From Oscillospiraceae bacterium (GTDB lineage Bacteria > Bacillota > Clostridia > UMGS1810): a stretch of 64,000 bases of DNA. The notes beneath the pieces are model-generated. The model was not told the origin of the DNA. It saw only the letters and a program-made list of their open reading frames with translations, and made no database searches. Positions 52,508 to 59,930 of the stretch are shown here, one piece after another (the stretch's first letter is position 1; each line of letters opens with the position of its first letter). The position numbers and the translations under genes are program-made. Where the stretch lies: contig SVJU01000005.1 in the NCBI GenBank assembly GCA_015068825.1, forward strand, positions 1 to 64,000, written 5' to 3'.

Positions 52508-53809
52508 CTATTGAAAATCTTCTCCTATTACAATAAGTATGTCATACCCTTCCGTTTTTGAAGGACTTATAACATATTTATCAACAGAAAACATTTTACA
52601 GATTGTATTTACATTTTTAGTGTCTTTATTAGCTATTATTTTTGACGAACCATATATTACACTTCCGGTATCTTCAATATTTTTTACAGAATAACCTGCA
52701 TTTTCAAGTGCAATTTTGATATTATCAACATCTACCTTTTTGTTAGAACCATCGATAATTCCAATATTAGCAAATCTCTTTTCAAAAAAGCTTGCATCAC
52801 TTTTTGAAATATCGGTTGCGATACTGTTTGCATCATCATCTGACAAAAGAAGATTTCTTCTTGACATTTCAATTGAATTTGCTGCATTGGTTTCATCATC
52901 AATAAAATACTTATTCACAAGCTCCTTGTTAAGCCTTTGGTTTGCAATAAAATACGAGCCATACGGTCTGTTTTCTGCAACACCTTCAATACCCATTATA
53001 TTGATATTTTCTCTTGGTACAGAAAGCGCAATTGTTGAATACTGCAAAATCTGATTACTGTTAAAACTTGTTTTAACACTTTTTGTAACAGATGCAATAA
53101 GCTCGGGAAGTTTTGCAATATTTGTTATATCTATAACCTTATCAATAACAGCATATATAAAATCGCGCTGTACTTCGTTTCTTTGAAGGTCTGCTCTTGG
53201 ATATCCGGAGCCGTCATTGTTCTGTCTGAAACGAACAAGCTGTTCTGCTCTGTTTCCGTCAAGCATCTGTACACCAGGATAAAGATTTATATGAAGATTT
53301 TGTTCAGGATCGTCGTAAAGCATTCGCATAGGAACATCAAATTTTACACCGCCGATTGAATCTATAATATTTCGAAATCCTTTTATATCAACCATAATAT
53401 AATTATCGGTTTTAAGACCTATAACCTCTTCAACAGCAGCATAAACACCCTTCACATCTGTTGATATTTTGCCGTTTTTATATGTTAAATAACACGAATT
53501 TATTTTATGGTCAAACCTGTTTTTAGATACGTAAGTATCTCTGGGAATTTGCAGTATATTAAGTGAATTATTGGCAAGATTAAGCTGAGCAAACATAATA
53601 ACATCTGTTCGGTAGCCATCTTTGTCAACACCCAAGATAAGTGAATTAACACACATATTTTCGCTTGTAAGATTAGCCTTATCGCCTGCTCTTACACCAT
53701 ATATAATTTTAGACCAGAAAAATCCAAATCCGCCCGTTGCAATAAGAGCAAAAATGAGCGTAAACGAAATTGTATTTTTCCAATATGTTCTAATGCCTGA
53801 TTTAGACAA
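52508..53809 (-). CDS. LytR-CpsA-Psr (LCP) family cell-wall ligase
   Basis: The 433-residue protein has a short cytosolic N-terminus, one helix (ISFTLIFALIATGGFGFFW) and an external LCP catalytic domain. That domain holds the typical YRTDVIMFAQLN, QIPRDTYV, and RFDHKINSCY, and VKFDVPMRM and VRFRQNNDGSGYPRADLQR with catalytic arginines. The C-terminal part (about 330-433) is a LytR_C-like domain. LCP enzymes transfer wall teichoic acids or polysaccharides to peptidoglycan. The start is TTG after AGGTGATG. It lies between yqeK and rsfS, common in Firmicutes. Confidence 0.92.
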   Translation of the reverse strand: MSKSGIRTYWKNTISFTLIFALIATGGFGFFWSKIIYGVRAGDKANLTSENMCVNSLILGVDKDGYRTDVIMFAQLNLANNSLNILQIPRDTYVSKNRFDHKINSCYLTYKNGKISTDVKGVYAAVEEVIGLKTDNYIMVDIKGFRNIIDSIGGVKFDVPMRMLYDDPEQNLHINLYPGVQMLDGNRAEQLVRFRQNNDGSGYPRADLQRNEVQRDFIYAVIDKVIDITNIAKLPELIASVTKSVKTSFNSNQILQYSTIALSVPRENINIMGIEGVAENRPYGSYFIANQRLNKELVNKYFIDDETNAANSIEMSRRNLLLSDDDANSIATDISKSDASFFEKRFANIGIIDGSNKKVDVDNIKIALENAGYSVKNIEDTGSVIYGSSKIIANKDTKNVNTICKMFSVDKYVISPSKTEGYDILIVIGEDFQ

Positions 53810-53813
53810 AACA

Positions 53814-54374
53814 TCACCTGCTTAAATAATAATTTCTGGTATCTACCGTATTCGGATGCAAAAGTGATCCTTTTTTTAAAACCGACTTTATTGTCATATC
53901 AATCTGATAAACAAGTGCTTTATCAAGATCGGTATGAGCAAGCTCTCTCAATCTTTCAACACCTTCGTAGTGTCTTAAAGGCTCTATTGCATCTGCTATG
54001 TAAATGATTTTTGTAAGAAGGCTCATATTGGGCTTTCCTACTGTATGATAAAAAATTGCATCGTAAATTTCTTCATCATCTACTTCAAACAAATCCTTTG
54101 CCATTTCAGCTCCAAGATACGCATGAATAAGGCCTGTTTGATTTGCCGAAATATTATCAAGATTTATTCCATACTTTTTGCAAAGTTCAAACATTTCTTC
54201 TTTTGTAAAGTTTTTTGCGCAATCATGCAAAAGCCCTGCAATTTCGGCTTTTTTTACATCCGCCCCAAAAAGATGGGCGAGCTCAACTGCAGTTTCTTTT
54301 ACCATCATAGAATGATTATATCTTTTTTCAAGAAGCATTTCTTTAAGCTTTGACTGCATACAATCTACATTCAT
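53814..54374 (-). CDS. yqeK: YqeK-type HD phosphohydrolase (Ap4A hydrolase)
   Basis: The 186-residue HD-domain protein hydrolyses diadenosine tetraphosphate symmetrically in studied homologues. The HD motif is NHSMMVKETAVELAHLFG, with AGLLHDCAKNFTKEEM near residue 48, and a third ligand region LIHAYLGAEMAKDLF with YHTVGKPNMSLLTKIIYIADAIE. Length fits. It starts 3 bases after nadD and precedes LCP by 4, part of a tight nadD-yqeK-LCP-rsfS operon. Confidence 0.93.
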   Translation of the reverse strand: MNVDCMQSKLKEMLLEKRYNHSMMVKETAVELAHLFGADVKKAEIAGLLHDCAKNFTKEEMFELCKKYGINLDNISANQTGLIHAYLGAEMAKDLFEVDDEEIYDAIFYHTVGKPNMSLLTKIIYIADAIEPLRHYEGVERLRELAHTDLDKALVYQIDMTIKSVLKKGSLLHPNTVDTRNYYLSR

Positions 54375-54377
54375 TGA

Positions 54378-54983
54378 TTATTCTTCCTTTTCAGAATAAA
54401 GATTATGTTCAATAATATAATTTTCAACCTCTTTCAAAGTTAAAAATTCTATGCTTTTTTTGTCTTTTACTCTTTGGCGTATAAGAGTTGAAGAAACATC
54501 TATAACCGGCATTTTAGCACCTAAAACTTTAGCATCATACTTTTTATTAAAAATTTTTATATCATCTTCAAAACTGGTTTCAACATCTGAAATTCTGTCA
54601 AATGCAATAAAATAGCATTCTTTTTTCAGTTTATCAAAATTTCTCCAGGTTTCAAGATAATAAAAAGAATCTGCACCGATTATGAAATATATTTCATCAC
54701 CATCTCTTTTTAAATGCCTTACAGTATCTATTGTGTAAGAAGGCTCGTCCTTTAAAATTTCGAAATCACAAACTTCAAACTTTTTGTTATATGATGTAAC
54801 TATTTTTGTCATATCAAGCCTATGCATACGATGTGATTTTGCCATTTTATGCGGTGGATTTCCGTTAGGAACAAAAATAACCTTATCAAGATTAAATTCA
54901 TCTAAAGCAAACGATGCCATTACAAGATGCCCGATATGAATCGGGTCAAATGTTCCACCTAAAATCCCCACTTTACAAGACAT
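54378..54983 (-). CDS. nadD: Nicotinate-nucleotide adenylyltransferase
   Basis: NadD makes deamido-NAD from nicotinate mononucleotide and ATP. Its nucleotidyltransferase core shows LGGTFDPIHIGHLVMAS at the start and FVPNGNPPHKM near residue 40. FIIGADSFYYLETW lies near 98, and DVSSTLIRQRVKD near 165. The 201-residue length is standard. It lies between yhbY and yqeK in the conserved block. Confidence 0.97.
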   Translation of the reverse strand: MSCKVGILGGTFDPIHIGHLVMASFALDEFNLDKVIFVPNGNPPHKMAKSHRMHRLDMTKIVTSYNKKFEVCDFEILKDEPSYTIDTVRHLKRDGDEIYFIIGADSFYYLETWRNFDKLKKECYFIAFDRISDVETSFEDDIKIFNKKYDAKVLGAKMPVIDVSSTLIRQRVKDKKSIEFLTLKEVENYIIEHNLYSEKEE

Positions 54984-55017
54984 AGAATAAATATCCTTCC
55001 TTAAAAGCTTTGCAAAA

Positions 55018-55311
55018 TTATTTTGGCAAAACTATTGTTTTGTGATCCTTCGATTCTCTGTATATAACAAATTTTGAGCCAACAACACTAACTGGCTCTG
55101 CTCCTACTCTTTCAGCAATCTCATTGCATACAGGATATGCATCAAGAAGTGAATTTTCAAGAACATGAAGCTTTATAAGCTCTCTTCTTTCTAATGTAGC
55201 ATCAATCTGCTCAATCATATTATCATTTATGCCGCCTTTACCTATTTGAAAAATAGCAGGCAGATTATTTGCAAGAGAGCGAAGATATGCTCTTTGTTTG
55301 CTTTTTAACAT
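55018..55311 (-). CDS. yhbY: YhbY-type CRM-domain RNA-binding protein
   Basis: The 97-residue protein has the CRM (YhbY) fold: KQRAYLRSLANNLPAIFQIGKGGIND at the N-terminus, the GxxG-type loop IGKGG, and VVGSKFVIYRE at the C-terminus. It associates with pre-50S ribosomal subunits and assists assembly. It lies between obg and nadD, the usual Firmicute order. Confidence 0.94.
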   Translation of the reverse strand: MLKSKQRAYLRSLANNLPAIFQIGKGGINDNMIEQIDATLERRELIKLHVLENSLLDAYPVCNEIAERVGAEPVSVVGSKFVIYRESKDHKTIVLPK

Positions 55312-55384
55312 TTATATTTTTCTCCCTTAAATATGTTATACGCATATATAGTTATTATACTAAATTTAAATACCCTATGTCAAG

Positions 55385-56662
55385 CTACTTAACATAATCA
55401 AATTCAATATCATAAATTTTTACAGGGCAGCCTTCGGTTATTCCTTTTTCTTCAAGTGCCTTAATAACACCTTTTTTCTTCAAAGAACGCTGGAAATACT
55501 GAAGTGATTCGCTATCAGAAAAGTTTGTTGAACCAACAAGCCTTTTAACCCATTCACCCTCAACAACATAAAATTCGTTCTCTCTGCGGATTGTAAAGTC
55601 AGGCTCAGCTTCAAATTTTATGATTTTTTCTTCCTGATCATCTTCATCGACAAGTACGGGCATAGGAATTTTATCAAGCATTCCCGAAACATACTTCATT
55701 AAAGAATCAACATTAAGCTTTGTTGCAGCAGAGATTTCAAAAACCTCATAACCTCTTTCTTTCATTTCTTTACAAAAAGCGTTATAAACATCTTCATCAA
55801 AAGCAATATCCTTTTTATTTGCCGCAACAATCTGTTTTTTCTCGGCAAGCTTTGGATTGTATTTTTCTATTTCTTCGTTTATTTTATCAAAATCCTCAAT
55901 AGGATTTCTTCCTTCAATACCCGATGCATCAACTACATGAATTAAAAGTCTTGTTCTTTCAACATGCTTTAAAAATTCGTGTCCAAGACCAATACCCTCG
56001 CTTGCACCTTCAATAATTCCGGGGATATCCGCAATAACAAAGCTATTGCCGGCACCAAGGTCTACAACACCCAAATTTGGCTCAAGTGTTGTAAAATGAT
56101 AGTTTGCAATTTTGGGGCGCGCATCACTTACAACAGATAAAAGAGTAGATTTTCCTACATTTGGAAATCCAACAAGACCAACATCTGCCAAAAGCTTTAA
56201 TTCAAGCTTAATCTCTCTTTTTTCACCGTCCGTTCCGCTTTTTGCAAAACGGGGGATTTGCCTTGTAGGAGTTGCAAAATGGCTGTTTCCCCAACCGCCT
56301 GAACCACCTTTGGCAATAACAATTCTTTGTCCAAGTTTATTTAAATCGGCAATTACTTTATCTGTGTTTGCATCTTTAACAAGCGTACCAACCGGAACAG
56401 TTACAACAAGGTCCTCACCATTTTTACCTGAGCATCTTGCCGCACGTCCGTCACCGCCGTTTTGTGCTTTATACTGTTTTTTATATCTGAAGTCCGCAAG
56501 CGTACTTACCTTATCGTCAACTTCTAAAATAACGCTTCCGCCATTTCCTCCGTCACCGCCATCAGGACCGCCTGCTGCAACATATTTTTCTCTGTGAAAT
56601 GAAACAAGACCGTTTCCGCCGTTTCCCGCTTCTATATAAATTGTAGCTGTATCTGCTAACAT
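55385..56662 (-). CDS. obgE: GTPase Obg/CgtA
   Basis: Obg is an essential GTPase for 50S assembly and the stress response. The 425-residue protein has the glycine-rich Obg fold (AGNGGNGLVSFHREKYV, GGPDGGDGGNGGSV), GTPase motifs G1 GFPNVGKSTLL near residue 165, G3 IADIPGIIEGA, and G4 ANKKDIA. A C-terminal OCT domain (about 345-425) carries RLVGSTNFSDSESLQYFQ. Length is normal. The start has AAGGAGG. It follows rpmA after a terminator. Confidence 0.98.
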   Translation of the reverse strand: MLADTATIYIEAGNGGNGLVSFHREKYVAAGGPDGGDGGNGGSVILEVDDKVSTLADFRYKKQYKAQNGGDGRAARCSGKNGEDLVVTVPVGTLVKDANTDKVIADLNKLGQRIVIAKGGSGGWGNSHFATPTRQIPRFAKSGTDGEKREIKLELKLLADVGLVGFPNVGKSTLLSVVSDARPKIANYHFTTLEPNLGVVDLGAGNSFVIADIPGIIEGASEGIGLGHEFLKHVERTRLLIHVVDASGIEGRNPIEDFDKINEEIEKYNPKLAEKKQIVAANKKDIAFDEDVYNAFCKEMKERGYEVFEISAATKLNVDSLMKYVSGMLDKIPMPVLVDEDDQEEKIIKFEAEPDFTIRRENEFYVVEGEWVKRLVGSTNFSDSESLQYFQRSLKKKGVIKALEEKGITEGCPVKIYDIEFDYVK

Positions 56663-56692
56663 ATTCTTAACCTCCTTATAAGGTTTAAAACA

Positions 56693-56730
56693 AATGGGAT
56701 TGACTTAAAAAAGCTTAAGCCAATCCCATT
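56693..56730 (-). terminator. Terminator between rpmA and obgE
   Basis: On the minus strand AATGGGATTG and CAATCCCATT pair, with extra pairing through GCTTAA and TTAAGT, followed by TGTTTT. It may end or attenuate the ribosomal-protein transcript. Confidence 0.8.
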
Positions 56731-56746
56731 AAAATCCTAAAAAGTC

Positions 56747-57031
56747 TTATTCAGCAATTTCGTAAACACTAACCTGCTTTTTATCTTTGCCGACTCTTTC
56801 AAATTTAACTTTTCCGTCAACAACAGCAAATAAAGTGTCGTCACTGCCTTTTTTAACATTTATACCAGGATGGATTTTTGTTCCACGCTGTCTAACCAAA
56901 ATGTTACCTGATAATACAAACTGTCCGTCGCCTCTTTTAACACCAAGTCTTTTCGACTCACTGTCACGACCGTTCTTTGTACTACCAACACCTTTTTTAT
57001 GTGCAAATAATTCAAGATTTAATTTAAACAT
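56747..57031 (-). CDS. rpmA: 50S ribosomal protein bL27 with cleavable N-terminus
   Basis: The 94-residue protein starts [18 protein letters not shown]. Firmicute L27 has an N-terminal extension ending in a [FL]-[FY]A motif that the Prp protease cuts just before the conserved AHKKG/SKKG segment; LELFA/HKKG fits that pattern. The rest is standard L27 ([29 protein letters not shown]). Cleavage exposes the N-terminus that reaches the peptidyl-transferase centre. The prp gene is directly upstream. Confidence 0.97.
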   Translation of the reverse strand: MFKLNLELFAHKKGVGSTKNGRDSESKRLGVKRGDGQFVLSGNILVRQRGTKIHPGINVKKGSDDTLFAVVDGKVKFERVGKDKKQVSVYEIAE

Positions 57032-57036
57032 TAAAC

Positions 57037-57366
57037 TTACACCTCCAGTTCAGAAATTGTGATGTTATCACGATACTGTTCTTTTAAATCGTTTAAAAAT
57101 AAGTACATTCCTTCTAAAACTATGTTTGCTTTATCTCTTATTTCAAAAGACAAATCATTTGGCATAACAAAAAACAAATAACCGTCATCTGTTTCATACC
57201 CTATATTTATACCCAAAACATTTTCTAATGTGTTTAAAGTCATATAAGATACTGCCGATATTGCAGAACACACTATATCATTCTCATCAGAATGCATTGC
57301 ATGTCCGTCGAATATAGCTTTTACAATATTCTTATTTTTATCACGATAAATTTTAACATTAGTCAT
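57037..57366 (-). CDS. prp: Ribosomal-processing cysteine protease Prp
   Basis: Prp removes the N-terminal extension of L27 in Firmicutes. The 109-residue protein has the active-site pair [17 protein letters not shown] (His and Cys) near residues 20-35 and a compact alpha/beta fold. Its start overlaps the rplU stop (TAATG) and its stop lies five bases before rpmA, the usual rplU-prp-rpmA arrangement. Confidence 0.95.
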   Translation of the reverse strand: MTNVKIYRDKNKNIVKAIFDGHAMHSDENDIVCSAISAVSYMTLNTLENVLGINIGYETDDGYLFFVMPNDLSFEIRDKANIVLEGMYLFLNDLKEQYRDNITISELEV

Positions 57367-57677
57367 TATCCGTTGATTTTTTCGATTTTAACCTTTGTGA
57401 AAGGCTGTCTGTGACCCTGTTTGGTTTTAGAACCTTTTTTAGGTTTGTACTTAAATACTATAATTTTTTTAGATTTACCGTTCTTAAGAACAGTTGCATC
57501 AACGCTGGCACCTTCAACAACTGGTGTACCGATAACTGTTTTGTCATCAGATGATACACAAAGAACTTTGTCAAAGTTAACTTTATCGCCTTCGTTAGCT
57601 TCTAATTTTTCAATAAACAATTCGTCTCCTTCAGAAACTTTATACTGTTTACCGCCTGTTACTATAATAGCGTACAT
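57366..57677 (-). CDS. rplU: 50S ribosomal protein bL21
   Basis: The 103-residue protein shows [23 protein letters not shown] at the start, and C-terminal [19 protein letters not shown], both standard L21. It binds 23S rRNA in the 50S subunit and is the first gene of the rplU-prp-rpmA unit. The start follows GGAGGTG. Confidence 0.97.
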   Translation of the reverse strand: MYAIIVTGGKQYKVSEGDELFIEKLEANEGDKVNFDKVLCVSSDDKTVIGTPVVEGASVDATVLKNGKSKKIIVFKYKPKKGSKTKQGHRQPFTKVKIEKING

Positions 57678-57765
57678 TTAAAATGCACCTCCTTCGTTAT
57701 TCTCGCTAAAAATCAAGGTTCTGAAATTAATCAGATTAATACCCATTTTATGCGGTTACCGATAT
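57678..57765 (-). promoter_or_regulatory. Leader of the rplU operon
   Basis: About 80 transcribed bases separate the promoter from rplU. The segment includes GGGTATTAATCTGATTAATTTCAGAACC and a short AT-rich region before the ribosome site. Firmicutes often carry an 'L21 leader' structure here; I see only weak partial pairing (ATTAATCTGATTAAT) and cannot confirm that family without a covariance search. Confidence 0.3.
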
Positions 57766-57794
57766 ATTGTATCATACCCAATGGCATTTGTCAA
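57766..57794 (-). promoter_or_regulatory. Promoter of the rplU-prp-rpmA operon
   Basis: On the minus strand TTGACA, 17 bases, TACAAT with TG two bases before the -10 box. It lies between rplU and the rluA-like gene, whose stop is downstream at 57854 on the same strand. Confidence 0.85.
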
Positions 57795-57853
57795 TCATTT
57801 TTGTAAATATTTTCAGGCTATTTTTTAATAAAATTTACCTGTTTTTAAATTTA

Positions 57854-58723
57854 CTACACAAGCCCGTTAAAATCTTTTGGGATTTCGGCAACTACCGAAA
57901 TTTCTTTGCCTGTTACAGGATGAAAAAAAGTTAATTTTCTGCAATGAAGCCTTGTTCTTTCATCTTTTTGCACAGCGTTATACATACTATCCCCGTAAAT
58001 AGGATGTCCTATATAACTCATATGTACTCTTAATTGATGTGTTCTGCCTGTAATGGGGAAAAGATTTACCAAACAAAATTTATCCGTATTCTTCTTTATT
58101 TCATATTTTGTTATAGCTTCTTTGCCATATTCTGAAACGCATCTTAACATTTCGTCTTCTTCTTTTCTTTTTATTGGCGCACAAATCGTTCCTCTTGAAG
58201 GCCTTAGCGCACCATTTACAATTGCAATATATTCTTTTTTGATTTTTCCGTTTTTTATATCCTCTGTAAGTATTGATGCCGCCCAAGGATTTTTTGCGAT
58301 AAGAACAACTCCTGAAGTTTCGCGGTCAAGACGTGTTATTATATGAATAGTCTCTTTTGTACCTATATGATATAATACAGCATTTGCAAGAGTATCATTT
58401 ATGTGCATGCGTGAAGGGTGCACAGGCATTGTCCCCGGCTTATTAACAACTATAATATCTTCGTCCTCCCAAAGAACATCAAGAAAAATATTTACAGGAA
58501 TAATATTTTTCGCTTCTTCCCCTTTTATGTTGACAACAATAATATCTCCCTCGCTGACTTTGGTAATTACAGTTGCATGGACACCATTTAACATAATTCC
58601 GTTTTTATCTTTTTTAAGGCGTATTATCAAAGCACTTGATATATTTAAGTAGTTTTTAAGAATATAGTCAACTCTTTTCCCATGCATTGAGGAATCAATT
58701 TTAATACTTAATGTCCTTTCCAT
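57854..58723 (-). CDS. RluA-family pseudouridine synthase
   Basis: The protein has an N-terminal S4 domain (SMHGKRVDYILKNYLNISSALI) and an RluA catalytic domain with IVVNKPGTMPVHPS and the motif IITRLDRETSGVVLIAKN containing the catalytic Asp, then GRTHQLRVHMSYIGHPIYGD near the C-terminus. It isomerises uridine in rRNA or tRNA; which site cannot be told (RluD-like S4 architecture). The track's start lacks a ribosome site. The ATG at 58723 lies 12 bases after AAAGGG, spaced a little wide; both remain possible (289 or 300 residues). Confidence 0.92.
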   Translation of the reverse strand: MERTLSIKIDSSMHGKRVDYILKNYLNISSALIIRLKKDKNGIMLNGVHATVITKVSEGDIIVVNIKGEEAKNIIPVNIFLDVLWEDEDIIVVNKPGTMPVHPSRMHINDTLANAVLYHIGTKETIHIITRLDRETSGVVLIAKNPWAASILTEDIKNGKIKKEYIAIVNGALRPSRGTICAPIKRKEEDEMLRCVSEYGKEAITKYEIKKNTDKFCLVNLFPITGRTHQLRVHMSYIGHPIYGDSMYNAVQKDERTRLHCRKLTFFHPVTGKEISVVAEIPKDFNGLV

Positions 58724-58795
58724 ATCAATAATAAACCCTTTCAAAAGTTTCTGCATTATTTACTATGCTCATGTTATATTAGGGACTAAATTTTT

Positions 58796-58925
58796 AAAGG
58801 CTTCTCCTTGAGGAGAGGCTCCGCCGTAGGCGGTGGTGAGGTGTAGATTGCGTAGCAATCGTTATTTTTTCCACCTCATCCGTCAGCTATCGCTGACACC
58901 TTCCCCTCAAGGGGAAGGCTTTTTT
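58796..58925. repeat. Palindromic intergenic repeat element, second type (copy 2)
   Basis: This is a near-identical copy of 11513-11644 in the same orientation: AAAGGCTTCTCCTTGAGGAG, GGCTCCGCCGTAGGCGG, TGAGGTGTAGATTGCG and CCCCTCAAGGGGAAGGCTTTTTT all match. The middle differs: GTCAGCTATCGCTGAC replaces the copy-1 GAGTTTGCTCCGCAACC. It is non-coding and fills most of the 58757-59012 gap; no other feature is visible there. Confidence 0.85.
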
Positions 58926-59012
58926 GTCCCTTGTATATCAAACTTTATAAAGACTGTATAATTTAGATGTCAATATTATTGACAACATCTTCGTATCAAG
59001 TTAAGAGCAAAA

Positions 59013-59390
59013 TTACTTCTTGAATTTATTTATCCATTTCAGAATTTCATCATATTTCATATCCCCTGATGCGACAGACAAACCGAAATCAACAACATCT
59101 GCATTGGTGCAATTCATTTTTATTCCCTCTGCTTCCAAAAATGTTAGCATAGCATATACACCTATTCTCTTATTACCATCAACAAATGCATGATTGGATA
59201 TTAACGAAAATCCAAGGCTTGCTGCTTTTTCCTCTTTTGTTTTATAAAGTTCTTCTCCGCCAAATGTAGCATACGCATTGTTAAGAGCACTTTCTAAAAG
59301 TCCAACATCTCTTACACCAACACTACCGCCCGTTTCTTCTGCTATTAATTGATGTAATAGCAAAACCTTTTCTTTGCTTAGTTTAATCAT
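59013..59390 (-). CDS. doc: Doc-type Fic/DOC toxin
   Basis: The 125-residue protein matches the death-on-curing toxins: LLHQLIAEETGGSVGVRDVGLLESAL at the N-terminus and the Fic-like active-site motif HAFVDGNKRIGVYAML near residue 67. Doc phosphorylates EF-Tu to arrest translation in studied cases. It overlaps the upstream antitoxin gene by four bases, so both are made together. The catalytic HAFVDGNKR is intact, so the toxin looks functional. Confidence 0.92.
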   Translation of the reverse strand: MIKLSKEKVLLLHQLIAEETGGSVGVRDVGLLESALNNAYATFGGEELYKTKEEKAASLGFSLISNHAFVDGNKRIGVYAMLTFLEAEGIKMNCTNADVVDFGLSVASGDMKYDEILKWINKFKK

Positions 59391-59629
59391 TTTGCCAACT
59401 CCTCAAAAGCAGGTTTGAATCTTTGCATAATTCTTTTTGCTGCTACATCTATTTTTTCATCATCTGTAATATCAAAGTAGCAGTCCGAGTCAATATCAAT
59501 AAGCAAAAATTTCGGCTTGTTGTTTTTGAAAATAACAGCCTGACCATTGTTTTCTGCAACTTTAGCCACTTTTGAAAAATTCTGATTTGCTTCTGTCATA
59601 GTTGTGATTGTTTCAGTATTTATATTCAT
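59387..59629 (-). CDS. phd: Phd/YefM-type antitoxin
   Basis: The 80-residue protein has the Phd/YefM N-terminal DNA-binding domain (TITTMTEANQNFSKVAKVAENNG, QAVIFKNNKPKFLLIDID) and a flexible acidic C-terminal segment that binds the toxin. The start follows AGGAGG. A perfect inverted repeat covers its promoter, as expected for autorepression with conditional cooperativity. It precedes doc. Confidence 0.9.
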   Translation of the reverse strand: MNINTETITTMTEANQNFSKVAKVAENNGQAVIFKNNKPKFLLIDIDSDCYFDITDDEKIDVAAKRIMQRFKPAFEELAK

Positions 59630-59660
59630 AACTGCCTCCTATTATTTATACAATAAATAT

Positions 59661-59695
59661 ATCCTACAATTTATATTATATATAAATTGTAGGAT
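59661..59695. promoter_or_regulatory. Palindromic operator of phd-doc
   Basis: ATCCTACAATTTATA and its exact reverse complement TATAAATTGTAGGAT are separated by five bases. The palindrome spans the -10 box and the spacer of the phd promoter. This is the position expected for autorepression by Phd-Doc complexes; the role is inferred from position and family. Confidence 0.85.
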
Positions 59696-59703
59696 ATTGT
59701 CAA
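59675..59703 (-). promoter_or_regulatory. Consensus promoter of phd-doc
   Basis: On the minus strand TTGACA, 17 bases, TATAAT, fully consensus, with the -10 in the centre of the operator palindrome. A strong promoter under tight autorepression is typical of toxin-antitoxin operons. Confidence 0.88.
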
Positions 59704-59743
59704 CCTATTTATTTTTCTATAAAATTCGATACTTTTACTATGA

Positions 59744-59758
59744 TTTTGTCAAGTCAGG
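59744..59758. repeat. 15-bp direct repeat, left copy
   Basis: TTTTGTCAAGTCAGG occurs here and again identically at 61471-61485, bracketing the unknown 491-residue gene. Interpretation as a duplication bordering an inserted cassette is a guess. The surrounding 59704-59930 gap also holds a hairpin, GCAGGAA with TTCCTGC at 59816-59838, with no T-tract on the minus strand. Confidence 0.6.
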
Positions 59759-59930
59759 AGAACAGTGAATAATAGGACCTACTAAATTCACCCAAACATT
59801 TTTTCATCAGAACCCGCAGGAATATTAGATTTTCCTGCCCGATATGTAAATATTTATTATCGGCAAACTAATCTTTTAAATTGTATAGACTTGACACGAG
59901 TAAAATCACAACCAAAAGTCATCTTGTATT

